A stretch of DNA of 41,252 nt, taken from contig JAADIJ010000102.1 of assembly GCA_013151335.1 (NCBI GenBank), positions 1-41,252 of the forward strand, written 5' to 3'. The first letter of the stretch is position 1, and every line of letters starts with the position of its first letter. Source of the stretch: Alphaproteobacteria bacterium. GTDB taxonomy: Bacteria > Pseudomonadota > Alphaproteobacteria > Rhodobacterales > Rhodobacteraceae. The notes under the pieces were generated by a model, which was not told where the DNA came from, did no database searches, and saw nothing but the letters and a program-made list of their open reading frames with translations. Of this stretch, positions 17,308-25,764 are shown piece after piece. The position numbers and the translations under genes were made by a program.

Positions 17308-18918
17308 ATGAAGGCTTGCTGGGCGGCACTGAAACAGCATCACGAGAAGGTCTGCGCACGCACGATCCTGTCTTTGTTTACGGATGAGGATCGGTTTGAC
17401 GCGCGCTCCGCCGTAAGTGATGGGCTGCTGCTTGACTACTCAAAAACCAATATCGACGGCACCGGCCTTGAGCTTTTGTGTGAATTGTTTGACGCTGCCG
17501 ATGTAGCCGCCAAACGCGCGGCGATGTTTGCAGGTGAGAAGATCAACACCACCGAGAACCGGGCGGTTTTGCACACGGCTTTGCGGCGTCAGGGAGATGA
17601 TCCGCTGTTGGTTGACGGCGAGAATATCATGCCTGAAATCCACAAAACCCGCGCCAGAATGGAGCAGTTTTGCACCGATATTCGCAGCGGAGCCATCACT
17701 GCCAGCGATGGGACCACGTTCACCGATGTGATCAATATCGGCATCGGCGGATCGGATCTTGGCCCGGCGATGGCGGCGATGGCGATGGCGCCTTGTCATG
17801 ACGGGCCGCGCGTGCATTTCGTTTCCAACGTGGATGGCGCGCATATTGGCGACACGCTTAGGGGCTTGGAGGCGGCGCGGACTTTGGTGGTTATCACCAG
17901 CAAAACCTTCACCACGATTGAAACCATGACCAACGCCAAAGCCGCGATTGACTGGCTTGAAGCATCGCTCGGCCACGCCGCCCCGACCCATCTGGCGGCA
18001 GTCTCCAGCGCCACCGACAAGACCCAAACCTTAGGGATTGATCCCGCGCGCGTGTTTGGCTTTGGCGATTATGTAGGCGGGCGATATTCGCTGTGGGGAC
18101 CGGTCGGCCTGTCGTTGATGCTGGCAATCGGCCCTCATGATTTCGCCCGGTTTTTGGCAGGCGCGGCGGCGATGGACCGCCATTTCCAAACGGCAGAGCC
18201 GCGCGATAACCTGCCGGTTTTGCTGGCGATGATTGGCGTTTGGCACCACAATATTTGCGGCTATCCCACCCGCGCGATCCTGCCCTATGACCAGCGCCTA
18301 TCGCGCCTGCCCGCCTATTTTCAACAGCTCGATATGGAGAGTAACGGCAAGAGCGTGGCGCTTGATGGATCGGAACTGGAGACGGCTTCCGGCCCTATCG
18401 TCTGGGGCGAACCCGGCACCAATGGCCAGCACGCGTTTTACCAGCTTTTGCATCAGGGAACCGCCGTGGTGCCTGCCGAGTTCCTGATTGCGGCGCGCGG
18501 ACATGAGGAAAATCTGAGCCATCAGCACGACCTGCTGAAGGCCAACTGTCTTGCCCAATCACAAGCCCTGATGGTCGGGCGCACCCTGCCCCAAGCCCGC
18601 GAAATCGCCGCCGCTCTGGGCTTTGAAGGCGACGAGCTTGACCGGCAAGCGGCCCATCGAGTGTTTGTAGGCAACCGGCCTTCGATCACGCTGGCTTATG
18701 ACAAACTGACGCCGTTTACGCTCGGCCAAATCATCGCCATGTACGAGCATCGCGTGTTTGTCGAAGGCGCAATCTGGGGCATAAACTCGTTTGACCAATG
18801 GGGGGTCGAGCTTGGCAAAGAACTGGCGGTTGCGCTGTTGCCGCTGGTTCAGGGGGAGGTGCCTGACCAGATCAACGGCTCGACCGCCGGGCTTTTGCAG
18901 GCGCTCAAGGCGACCTAA
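17308..18918 (+). CDS. pgi: Glucose-6-phosphate isomerase
   Basis: Interconverts fructose-6-phosphate and glucose-6-phosphate, feeding gluconeogenic or recycled carbon into the operon's oxidative pathway. I place the start at ATG 17308, one base after the eda stop, giving 536 residues; an earlier TTG at 17242 would overlap eda extensively. Signature blocks are [48 protein letters not shown] near residue 330, the catalytic-Glu region MESNGKSV, and [20 protein letters not shown] with the catalytic His. Finding pgi as the last gene of an Entner-Doudoroff operon fits roseobacters, which degrade glucose by this route. Confidence 0.97.
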   Translation: MKACWAALKQHHEKVCARTILSLFTDEDRFDARSAVSDGLLLDYSKTNIDGTGLELLCELFDAADVAAKRAAMFAGEKINTTENRAVLHTALRRQGDDPLLVDGENIMPEIHKTRARMEQFCTDIRSGAITASDGTTFTDVINIGIGGSDLGPAMAAMAMAPCHDGPRVHFVSNVDGAHIGDTLRGLEAARTLVVITSKTFTTIETMTNAKAAIDWLEASLGHAAPTHLAAVSSATDKTQTLGIDPARVFGFGDYVGGRYSLWGPVGLSLMLAIGPHDFARFLAGAAAMDRHFQTAEPRDNLPVLLAMIGVWHHNICGYPTRAILPYDQRLSRLPAYFQQLDMESNGKSVALDGSELETASGPIVWGEPGTNGQHAFYQLLHQGTAVVPAEFLIAARGHEENLSHQHDLLKANCLAQSQALMVGRTLPQAREIAAALGFEGDELDRQAAHRVFVGNRPSITLAYDKLTPFTLGQIIAMYEHRVFVEGAIWGINSFDQWGVELGKELAVALLPLVQGEVPDQINGSTAGLLQALKAT

Positions 18919-18969
18919 ACACGTAAACCCAAAAATGTGGGACACAAAGCGTTTTACGCCACAAGATAA

Positions 18970-19111
18970 GGGCCGCGCCCGATCCTGGGTGGGCGTATCG
19001 TCACAAACCGTATCGTTAAAGCATCTCAACCCATTGTAACTGTTGATTTTATACCAGAGCTGCAAAGCGTCCTCGCGCGTATGGGGAAGGCGGGAGGATC
19101 GGGCGCGGCCC
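18970..19111. repeat. 17-bp perfect inverted repeat enclosing 108 bp between convergent pgi and thiolase genes
   Basis: GGGCCGCGCCCGATCCT at 18970-18986 is the exact reverse complement of 19095-19111. The GC-rich arms enclose an AT-richer 108-bp segment that encodes nothing I recognise. It sits between the 3' ends of pgi (plus) and the thiolase (minus). The transcript of either strand could fold into a long-stemmed structure, and the layout also resembles a tiny inverted-repeat element. No T-run follows either arm, so a simple terminator is unlikely. Confidence 0.7.
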
Positions 19112-19164
19112 TGTCTGCGGCAGGCCCAAACAGTTTTGTGAGGAGGTGTTCTCGCCCCCGCAGC

Positions 19165-20370
19165 TCAGAGGATTTCAAACAACCCAGCCGCCCCCATGCC
19201 GCCGCCGACGCACATGGTAACGACGCCGTATTTGGCCCCGCGCCGTTTGCCCTCGATCAGCACATGGCCCGACATCCGTGCGCCCGACATGCCATAAGGA
19301 TGGCCGATGGCAATCGCACCGCCGCTGACGTTAAGCTTGGCGGGATCAATCCCCAGACGGTCGCGACAATAGAGGGTTTGGGAGGCAAACGCCTCGTTCA
19401 GCTCCCACATATCAATGTCGTCAATGGTCAATCCGGCTTTCTTCAAGAGCTTGGGCACTGCAAAAACCGGCCCGATCCCCATCTCGTCAGGATCGCAACC
19501 AACAGCGGCCACGCCGCGATAAATACCGAGCGGCGTCAGCCCCCGTTTGGCGGCAGTATCGCCGTCCATCAACACCAACGCCGCAGCGCCGTCCGACAGT
19601 TGCGACGCATTTCCGGCGGTGATAAATTTACCCTGCTTCACGGTGATGCCATCGGCAAACACCGGCTTGAGACCGGCCAGACCTTCAGCGGTGGTCGAGG
19701 CGCGCAAACCCTCGTCAAGCTTTAGCGTCACCTCTTGCTCGGAGATTTCGCCGGTTGCGCGATTCTGCACCTTTTTGATCGAGGTCAGGGGCGCGATCTC
19801 GGCATCCAGATACCCTGCCGCCTGCGCTGCCGCCGTGCGTTGATGGGACAGGGCCGCATATTCGTCCTGCGCCTCGCGGCTGATCCCGTAACGCTCGGCC
19901 ACCACCTCGGCGGTCTCTAACATCGACATATAGATGTCGGGGCGATGCGCGACCAACCAAGGATCGGCGGCGCGAAAGCGGTTCATTTTGTCATTTTGCA
20001 CCAAGGAGACGGACTCAACCCCGCCCGCGACCGCAATATCAATATCGCCAAGCGCGATCCGTCCGGCAGCCACGGCAATCGACATCAGGCCCGAGGCGCA
20101 TTGGCGATCAACCGACATGCCCGCAACATCCGTCGGCAAGCCCGCGCGCAATGCCGCTTGGCGCGCGATATTAGAGCCGGTCGAGCCTTGTTGCAGCGCC
20201 GCCCCCATCACCACATCTTCGATTTCGCCGCCTTCAACGCCTGCGCGCGCCACCGCGTGTTTGATGGCGTGACCGGCAAGCTCTTGCGCTTGGGTGTCGT
20301 TGAAGGCCCCTCGATAGGCCTTGCCAATCGGGGTTCTGGCGGTTGAGACGATGACGACTTGGCGGGACAT
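19165..20370 (-). CDS. Acetyl-CoA C-acyltransferase (thiolase)
   Basis: Catalyses reversible thiolytic cleavage or condensation of acyl-CoA with acetyl-CoA, in fatty-acid or amino-acid breakdown. The 401-residue protein has the nucleophilic C91 in [18 protein letters not shown], the [10 protein letters not shown] block, and the second catalytic pair: His in [16 protein letters not shown] and Cys in [22 protein letters not shown] precedes ATG at 20370. The sequence cannot separate a biosynthetic acetoacetyl-CoA thiolase from a broad degradative thiolase; the CASG rather than CGSG context and the lack of phaB leans to the latter. It stands alone. Confidence 0.93.
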   Translation of the reverse strand: MSRQVVIVSTARTPIGKAYRGAFNDTQAQELAGHAIKHAVARAGVEGGEIEDVVMGAALQQGSTGSNIARQAALRAGLPTDVAGMSVDRQCASGLMSIAVAAGRIALGDIDIAVAGGVESVSLVQNDKMNRFRAADPWLVAHRPDIYMSMLETAEVVAERYGISREAQDEYAALSHQRTAAAQAAGYLDAEIAPLTSIKKVQNRATGEISEQEVTLKLDEGLRASTTAEGLAGLKPVFADGITVKQGKFITAGNASQLSDGAAALVLMDGDTAAKRGLTPLGIYRGVAAVGCDPDEMGIGPVFAVPKLLKKAGLTIDDIDMWELNEAFASQTLYCRDRLGIDPAKLNVSGGAIAIGHPYGMSGARMSGHVLIEGKRRGAKYGVVTMCVGGGMGAAGLFEIL

Positions 20371-20618
20371 GGGTGGCTCCTCTAGGCAAGGTGATAGTCC
20401 GTTACAGTGTTCTGGATCGTGAGCGGACGCAAGGCTTCAGGTCGAAAATCACGTGCCTTTGACGGCGGAGTGCAGGTTCAGGCAACCGATTTGCTGGTCG
20501 AGATTGATCTGGGCGAGGGTTGAACACTCGGCAAGTGGCGACCCTGCGAAAAGCCGTCTATAAGGGCAGATATAAAGACCAGTACAACATCACCGATACA
20601 TTCAGCGAGGACATACCC
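20371..20618. other. Intergenic region with a 34-codon frame of doubtful status
   Basis: This divergent region between the thiolase and the TIGR03084-family gene must hold both promoters, but I see no strong consensus. A plus-strand frame from GTG 20419 to TGA 20523 encodes 34 residues ending QATDLLVEIDLGEG, which looks protein-like. It has no good ribosome-binding site, so it may be the tail of a lost gene. Confidence 0.3.
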
Positions 20619-21416
20619 ATGCAACAAGCCCAAGATTTCCGCGCAGAGAGCCTCGCGCTGGCCGCGATACTCAACGCGTTATCGGACGATGATTTCAACG
20701 CCAAAACCCAGTTCAAAGGCTGGAGCATCAACGACGCTCTCGGCCATCTGCACATGTTCAATGTAGCCGCCGACCTGACGCTGGAAAGCGGCCTGAAATT
20801 CGCCGCGTTTTTTGAACCAATTGCCGAGGGCATGGCCAGAGGGCTGAGCTTGCTTGAGACCCAAAGCGGTTTTTTGAACGGCCTAAAGGGGCGTGCGCTG
20901 TTTGCGGTCTGGCAAGATTGCGCCCATAAGCTTGCCGACAATTACGCGCTGGCCGATCCAAAAGTGCGGCTGAAATGGGCCGGGCCTGACATGAGCGCGC
21001 GCTCGTCCATCACCGCGCGTCAGATGGAAACTTGGGCGCATGGGCAGGAGATTTTCGACCTGCTGGGCATTGCGCGCACCGAAGGCGATCGGGTCAAGAA
21101 CATCGTGCATCTGGGCGTCAGCACCTTTGGCTGGTCCTTTGCTAATTGCGGCCTCAAGGTGCCGGAGACGGCACCCCATGTGAAACTGACCGCTCCCTCG
21201 GGTGCTGTTTGGGATTGGAACTCGGCGCAGAGCGACAACCGCATCACCGGCTCCGCCGTCGATTTTGCCCGTGTGGTCGCCCAAACCCGCAACGTCAAAG
21301 ACACATCACTCGTGACTATCGGGCAGACCGCGACCGACTGGATGGAGATCGCGCAATGTTTTGCCGGTCCGCCGGAAACACCGCCGATTAAGGGCCAACG
21401 ACATCGGCTTGAATAG
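20619..21416 (+). CDS. TIGR03084-family putative metal-binding protein
   Basis: A 265-residue protein of the DinB-like, mycothiol-maleylpyruvate-isomerase-N type. The N-terminal four-helix bundle (about residues 1-165) contains FKGWSINDALGHLHMFN near 35-51 and MSARSSITARQMETWAHGQEIFD near 130-152, whose histidines are the probable metal ligands of the family. The C-terminal part (FGWSFANCGL...) is the family's small domain. Biochemical function is unknown. I chose ATG at 20619, with GAGGA eight bases upstream; an earlier start at 20520 would add 33 unrelated residues. It is followed after 51 bases by the HAD phosphatase. Confidence 0.8.
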   Translation: MQQAQDFRAESLALAAILNALSDDDFNAKTQFKGWSINDALGHLHMFNVAADLTLESGLKFAAFFEPIAEGMARGLSLLETQSGFLNGLKGRALFAVWQDCAHKLADNYALADPKVRLKWAGPDMSARSSITARQMETWAHGQEIFDLLGIARTEGDRVKNIVHLGVSTFGWSFANCGLKVPETAPHVKLTAPSGAVWDWNSAQSDNRITGSAVDFARVVAQTRNVKDTSLVTIGQTATDWMEIAQCFAGPPETPPIKGQRHRLE

Positions 21417-21467
21417 CGGCGGATTCACGGGTAGGTCAGCGGCAAGGAAAAATACAACGAGGCTCTT

Positions 21468-22121
21468 ATGTCCGCAATTTTCATCGACCTTGACGGCACG
21501 CTGATCGACCCGAAAGTGGGTATCACCAGCTCGATCCAACACGCCCTGCGCGAGCTTGACGCCGAGGTGCCGAGTGCCGACGAGCTGAGCTTTTGCATTG
21601 GCCCGCCGCTGTGGGACAGCTTTCGAGCGCTGCTGGGCGAGCGCGCCGATGTCTCTGATGCGGTCAATCTTTACCGCGAGCATTTCACCGATACCGGCAT
21701 GTTCGAGGCCGATGTTTACGACGGTATCGGCGAGATGCTGACCGAGTTGCGCGAGCTTGGCCTGCCGCTTTATGTGGCCACCTCCAAGCCGCATGTTTAC
21801 GCCACCACCATCACCGAACATTTTGGCCTGTCGCATTATATCGATGGCTTGTTTGGCTCAGAACTCGATGGCACCAACTCCGACAAAACCGATCTTTTGG
21901 CCCATGCGCTGGCCGAAACTGGCGCTGATCCGTTCAAATCCCTGATGATCGGCGATCGGCGCTACGACATCGAAGGCGCGCAAAATAACGATATCCGCAC
22001 AATCGGGGTCCTTTGGGGCTATGCCGACGAGGGCGAACTGCATCTGGCCGAGGCCGAGGCGCTGGCAGGTGCGCCCGAAGACATCGGCGAGATCGCGGCC
22101 GAGATGCTAGGTGTCGAGTAG
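21468..22121 (+). CDS. HAD-superfamily phosphatase, phosphoglycolate-phosphatase-like
   Basis: A 217-residue HAD hydrolase. Motif I is IFIDLDGTL, with nucleophile D7 and acid/base D9. The four-helix cap follows at about 15-80. Motif II is the Ser in YVATSKPH, motif III the Lys in SDKTDLL, and motif IV GDRRYDIEGA. The cap and the GDRRYDIEGA form resemble the Gph/5'-nucleotidase-like branch, so phosphoglycolate or a nucleotide is a reasonable guess but unproven. The ribosome-binding site ACGAGGC is weak. The gene ends 11 bases before the transposase remnant on the other strand. Confidence 0.85.
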   Translation: MSAIFIDLDGTLIDPKVGITSSIQHALRELDAEVPSADELSFCIGPPLWDSFRALLGERADVSDAVNLYREHFTDTGMFEADVYDGIGEMLTELRELGLPLYVATSKPHVYATTITEHFGLSHYIDGLFGSELDGTNSDKTDLLAHALAETGADPFKSLMIGDRRYDIEGAQNNDIRTIGVLWGYADEGELHLAEAEALAGAPEDIGEIAAEMLGVE

Positions 22122-22132
22122 ACTTGGGCCAA

Positions 22133-22309
22133 CTAGTGGATTGAATCCAACACTTGGAACCCACGATTTCTTGCGGCGATAATTTTGTCGGGGTCGGCTT
22201 TCCAGACGAATGCTCTGGCGCCGGTTTTGTTGTGCTCGGCTGTGAAACGGTCGATGGCTTGCTTCAGTTCATCGACGGATTTGAACACGCCGTATTTCAA
22301 GTGCCTTCG
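22133..22309 (-). pseudogene. IS630-family transposase, C-terminal remnant
   Basis: The minus strand encodes RRHLKYGVFKSVDELKQAID, then RFTAEHNKTGARAFVWKADP and DKIIAARNRGFQVLDSIH before TAG. The pattern GVFxSVxELxxAIxRFxxxHN...PFxWxADPDxIIAAxxRGxQVLDSIH is the familiar tail of IS630-type DDE transposases. The catalytic DDE core and N-terminal HTH are missing, and no start codon or inverted end was found, so this is a relic. It marks the left boundary of the accessory-looking 22-28 kb block. Confidence 0.65.
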
Positions 22310-22717
22310 GGTGGTGTAGCCTGTGCTTGGAGCTGAGGCGATGGCTGCTGCCGGAATAGACTCCTCTCGGGGTCACCAATATTCTCAACGTATTGATTAT
22401 TAGCATTATTTTCTCGCGCCGCCGCGCCGTCCCACTAATATTGTGTGGCATTATGTGTGGCGATTTACTCTCCTGTGCGGCCTCACTTCACGTGCCACGA
22501 TCCGAGTGGCTTATTACTCCAGAGTAAGTATCAACCTGAGTATTGGGTCACACACATTGTCGGCGTTGAAATATTCTGCTTCTGCTTCTGCTTCTGCTTC
22601 TGCAACTTCAAATTTCAAGTTGCGCCCGAGCAAGAACTCGAACTCGCCGTGTACTCCTGCTGCGGCAACATCAAGTGCGTTGACCCTTGGAAAGGCGTGC
22701 GGCGCGGGTCGGGTGGC
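22310..22717. other. 408-bp low-complexity interval with a hexamer repeat
   Basis: No gene is recognised. The interval contains a sequence resembling a tRNA 3' end (22362-22378), five tandem TTCTGC hexamers (22574-22603), and a short hairpin GCAACTT...AAGTTGC directly after them. On the minus strand the frame of the upstream CaiD-like gene continues open for 67 codons past its TGA, to a TAA at 22516-22514. Confidence 0.5.
22574..22603. repeat. Five tandem TTCTGC hexamers
   Basis: Five perfect copies of TTCTGC, which read as (Ala-Glu)5 on the minus strand in the frame of the preceding CaiD-like gene. Short perfect microsatellites of this kind are prone to slippage. Confidence 0.9.
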
Positions 22718-23503
22718 TCATCGCCCTTTCCAGACCGGATCGCGTTTTTCGGCGAATGCTTTTGCGCCTTCAAGCTGATCCTCTGAGCGATAGAGAATGT
22801 CGACCGAGCGCAGTTGCTTGCCGGTAATCCGGTTCAACGCATCCTGAAACTTGCTGTCCTCGGCGTCGCGCACGATTTCCTTGATTGCCGCGTAAACCAG
22901 CGGCGGCCCGCTGGCGATGAGGCGGGCGATCTCCCGGCTGCGCTGCATCAGGCTATCGGCGGGCAGGATTTGGTTAACAAATCCCCAGCGGTGTGCCTCC
23001 TGCGCATCCAGCCAGCGCCCGGTCAGCAGCATTTCCATGGCGATATGATAAGGGATGCGCTTGGGCAGTTTGATCGAGGCCGCATCCGCCACGGTGCCGG
23101 AGCGGATTTCGGGCAGCGCGAAACTGGCATGATCGGCGGCCAGAATAATGTCGCAGGACAAGGCCAGCTCCAGCCCGCCACCACAGCAAATGCCGTTCAC
23201 CGCCGCAATCACCGGTTTGTTAAGATCGCAAAGCTCCTGCAGGCCGCCAAAGCCGCCAACCCCGTAGTCGCCGTCAACCGCGTCGCCGTCGGCGGCCGCC
23301 TTCAGGTCCCAGCCAGGACAAAAGAATTTTTCGCCCGCGCCAGTGACGATGGCGACGCGCAGCTTGGGGTCGTCGCGAAACTCGGCAAAGATATCGCCCA
23401 TGATCCGGCTGGTGGCCAAATCAATCGCATTGGCTTTGGGGCGATCGAGCGTGACCTCCAGAATGCCACCTTCGGATTTGGTTCTGATCGGGGAGTCGGT
23501 CAT
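22718..23503 (-). CDS. Enoyl-CoA hydratase family, carnitinyl-CoA dehydratase-like (CaiD)
   Basis: Predicted to hydrate or dehydrate a CoA thioester, by resemblance crotonobetainyl-CoA to carnitinyl-CoA. The 261-residue crotonase-fold protein follows remembered E. coli CaiD closely: LEVTLDRPKANAIDLATS, FFCPGWDLKAAADGD with the first oxyanion-hole residues, NKPVIAAVNGICCGGGLELA with the second, and an identical type of C-terminus (AFAEKRDPVWKGR). Its start overlaps the acyl-CoA synthetase stop by four bases, so they are co-translated. No caiB-type CoA transferase, caiE or caiT is in the window. The exact substrate is inference. Confidence 0.85.
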   Translation of the reverse strand: MTDSPIRTKSEGGILEVTLDRPKANAIDLATSRIMGDIFAEFRDDPKLRVAIVTGAGEKFFCPGWDLKAAADGDAVDGDYGVGGFGGLQELCDLNKPVIAAVNGICCGGGLELALSCDIILAADHASFALPEIRSGTVADAASIKLPKRIPYHIAMEMLLTGRWLDAQEAHRWGFVNQILPADSLMQRSREIARLIASGPPLVYAAIKEIVRDAEDSKFQDALNRITGKQLRSVDILYRSEDQLEGAKAFAEKRDPVWKGR

Positions 23504-25542
23504 GGGCTGTCCTTACATCTGAGCAGGGCGTCTGCCGCCACGGCTGAGGTTCCGCCACAAAGCAGCGGGTTGATTTCAACTTCTTCAAGCCCGTCTGAGT
23601 TGGCAAGCACAAAGTCTTGCAAGGCCATCACAGTCGCGACTATTGCGCCCCGGTCAGCCGCGGGTTTGCCGCGATATCCATCAAGAAGCGGGGCGATTCG
23701 CAGGGCTTTCAGCGCTTTGGCTACCGATTTTTCCGAGGCCGGAACAAGCAGGGATTTCCTGTCGTCGAGAAGCTCGCTTAAAACGCCCCCGGCTGCGAGG
23801 GTCAGCACGTACCCATGCGCCGGGTCGCGGTGCACGCCGATCAACAATTCGGCGACGGTGCCGACGATCATTTCTTCGATCAGGAAGCGCTCTGCAGGCA
23901 TTTCGTGGGCGGCTTCGATAACCGCGTCAGCACAGAAAAGGCCCAGACATACGGCACCCGATTCGGTTTTATGGGCGATGCCCTCGCCCTTCAAGACTAC
24001 GGGGTAGCCAATTTGCGCGGCCATCTCTGCCGCGGCCTCCGGCGAGGTTGCGCACCGTGAAGCAGGGATTGAAACACCATATTTTGCCAGCAGCTCCTTG
24101 GCCCTGGCCTCCGTGACAAGATGCGCCGGGCCATCGTTACCCGGCAACAAGACTGGTGGGCTTTGCTCATCCTGCCACAGCTTTGAGGCGACTTCAGCCG
24201 CTGCCAGCGCCTCGTCGAGACCGAGCAGCGGCACAATGCCTTCGTCTAGCAATTGCCGAGCTGTCTCTTCGGGCATGTTCTCCGGCAGGGTGGCGACCAT
24301 TGCAACCTTGGCACCGGTTTGTCGGCGGGCATCGGCGGCGGCGGTTATGGCGCATTGCCAATCGACAAGGCTGCACCGGTCGTCGCGTGGAAAATCGACG
24401 ACCAGCAGGGTTAGGCCTATTGTCGGGTCCATCATGGCGGCAAAAGTGGTGGTCATTGCTGCTGCATTATTCCAGATATAGGTGTGGTAATCTAGTGGGT
24501 TGGCCAGCGCTACCATTGGTCCGAGGGCTGCGTGCAAGCCGCTGGTCTGCCGATGGTTCAGAGGCGGGAAACAGACGTCTCTGCCCACGGCCAAATCGGC
24601 GCAGAGGCTGGCTTCTCCGCCGGAACAACTGATGCTGGCAAGGCGATTGTTTGGCAAGGGGCCAACGACGTGCAGCAGTTTCAAGGTCTCCATGAACACT
24701 GGCAGCGATTCGACGCGAGCGAACCCGAGGCGATGCAGAAATGCTTGCGCTCCGGCGTCGCTACCCGCCAGCGAAGCCGTGTGGGAGATCGTTGCGATCT
24801 GCGCCTGGGCGGACTTGCCCACCTTCAACGCCACGACCGGTTTTTGCAGATCGCGGGCTTTGGCGGCGAGGGCTTCAAAGGCGCGCAGGTTGCCAAAACC
24901 CTCGATATGCAGGCCCAGCGCCGTAACGCGGGGGTCGTCAAGCAAGGCCATACCGATTTCGGCGATCCCGATCTGTGCCTGATTGCCGGCGGTCACCACA
25001 TAGGCCAGCGGCAGGGCGCGTTTTTGCATGGTCAGATTGACGGCGATGTTGGAAGATTGGGTGATAATGGCCACGCCAGTGTCCTCACGCTGCCCGCCAT
25101 GTTGATCGGGCCATAGCAGGGCACCATCAAGATAGTTGATGAAACCGTAACAGTTGGGGCCAAATATGGGCAAATCTCCGGCTGCCGCCAGCAACTGGTT
25201 TTGCAAGCCGACGCCGTTGGCATCCTCCGCTGCGGCCTCCAGAAAGCCACTGGCAAAACAGACCGCGCCGCCAGCCCCCATGGATCTGAGCCTGGCGACA
25301 ATTTCGATGGTAGCGTGACGGTTAACGCCAATGAAAACTGCATCTGGGGGGGCCGGAAGTTGCGAGAGATCGGAAAAACACGGAAGATCGTTGATTTTCT
25401 CAGCCTTCGGGTGAACCGGCCAAAGATCACCGGAAAAGCCCATCTTTGTGCATTGGGTGATTACGCTCTTGCACCAGGAGCCACCGCCGATGATGGCGAT
25501 GGAGCGGGGGCGCAGAAGGCGGGAAAGATCGGGTTTCAACAT
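23500..25542 (-). CDS. NDP-forming acyl-CoA synthetase (acetate--CoA ligase family, fused subunits)
   Basis: Forms an acyl-CoA from acid, CoA and ATP with release of ADP and phosphate, through a phosphohistidine. Domains of the 680-residue protein in order: CoA-binding Rossmann domain (about 8-135, RPRSIAIIGG and IFGPNCYGF), succinyl-CoA-ligase-like domain (about 150-450) with the phosphorylated H254 in TISHTASLAGSDAG, then a C-terminal ATP-grasp domain (about 480-680; LLAKYGVSIPASR, GYPVVLKGEGIAHKTESGAV, EEVEINPLL). Upstream of and coupled to the CaiD-like gene, it probably activates the same acid, in the role that AMP-forming CaiC fills in enterobacteria. Alternative substrates such as other betaines or short acids are possible. 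Confidence 0.88.
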   Translation of the reverse strand: MLKPDLSRLLRPRSIAIIGGGSWCKSVITQCTKMGFSGDLWPVHPKAEKINDLPCFSDLSQLPAPPDAVFIGVNRHATIEIVARLRSMGAGGAVCFASGFLEAAAEDANGVGLQNQLLAAAGDLPIFGPNCYGFINYLDGALLWPDQHGGQREDTGVAIITQSSNIAVNLTMQKRALPLAYVVTAGNQAQIGIAEIGMALLDDPRVTALGLHIEGFGNLRAFEALAAKARDLQKPVVALKVGKSAQAQIATISHTASLAGSDAGAQAFLHRLGFARVESLPVFMETLKLLHVVGPLPNNRLASISCSGGEASLCADLAVGRDVCFPPLNHRQTSGLHAALGPMVALANPLDYHTYIWNNAAAMTTTFAAMMDPTIGLTLLVVDFPRDDRCSLVDWQCAITAAADARRQTGAKVAMVATLPENMPEETARQLLDEGIVPLLGLDEALAAAEVASKLWQDEQSPPVLLPGNDGPAHLVTEARAKELLAKYGVSIPASRCATSPEAAAEMAAQIGYPVVLKGEGIAHKTESGAVCLGLFCADAVIEAAHEMPAERFLIEEMIVGTVAELLIGVHRDPAHGYVLTLAAGGVLSELLDDRKSLLVPASEKSVAKALKALRIAPLLDGYRGKPAADRGAIVATVMALQDFVLANSDGLEEVEINPLLCGGTSAVAADALLRCKDSP

Positions 25543-25569
25543 GCTGTCCGCGTCCGGTCACAGCGGTTG

Positions 25570-25758
25570 GATGCCTCCGGCGGAGATACTTTAGAACCAT
25601 AGAAGCAACGATTTATTAACCTGATTGCATCAATAAGGATGGGCGGTACAGGCGGAGACGCCGATGGCCGTAACCGTAGAAGGTACCCCGCTTCCTGTTC
25701 GGCGGCGGGGTACTGCGCGCCGCTTCTATGGTTTATAAATATCTCCGCCGGAGGCATC
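25570..25758. repeat. Palindromic repeat element with 37-bp imperfect inverted ends
   Basis: The arm at 25570-25606 (starting GATGCCTCCGGCGGAGATA) matches the reverse complement of 25722-25758 at 33 of 37 positions, including the closing ACCATAGAAGC. Inside, GTACCCCGC at 25683-25691 pairs with GCGGGGTAC at 25705-25713. The element fills nearly the whole gap between the dehydrogenase and synthetase genes. The arms are related to the repeat at 2336-2370, and GAACCATAGAAGC recurs at 41048. No target-site duplication was found. Confidence 0.8.
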
Positions 25759-25764
25759 TTACTC

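Noticed and set aside
18559-19065. 168-codon minus-strand frame over the pgi 3' end
   Set aside because: Mostly antisense to pgi; its upstream part crosses the inverted repeat and matches nothing.
22362-22378. att partner for the tRNA-Arg recombinase remnant
   Set aside because: The tRNA-like tail is inverted relative to tRNA-Arg and differs in sequence, so the two cannot be a direct-repeat pair.
22574-22603. CRISPR-like repetition
   Set aside because: The units are contiguous hexamers with no spacers; it is a microsatellite.
22443-22786. Plus-strand frames of about 110 codons with Phe-Cys or Ser-Ala repeats
   Set aside because: The repeats only translate the TTCTGC hexamers, and the frames run antisense into the CaiD-like gene.
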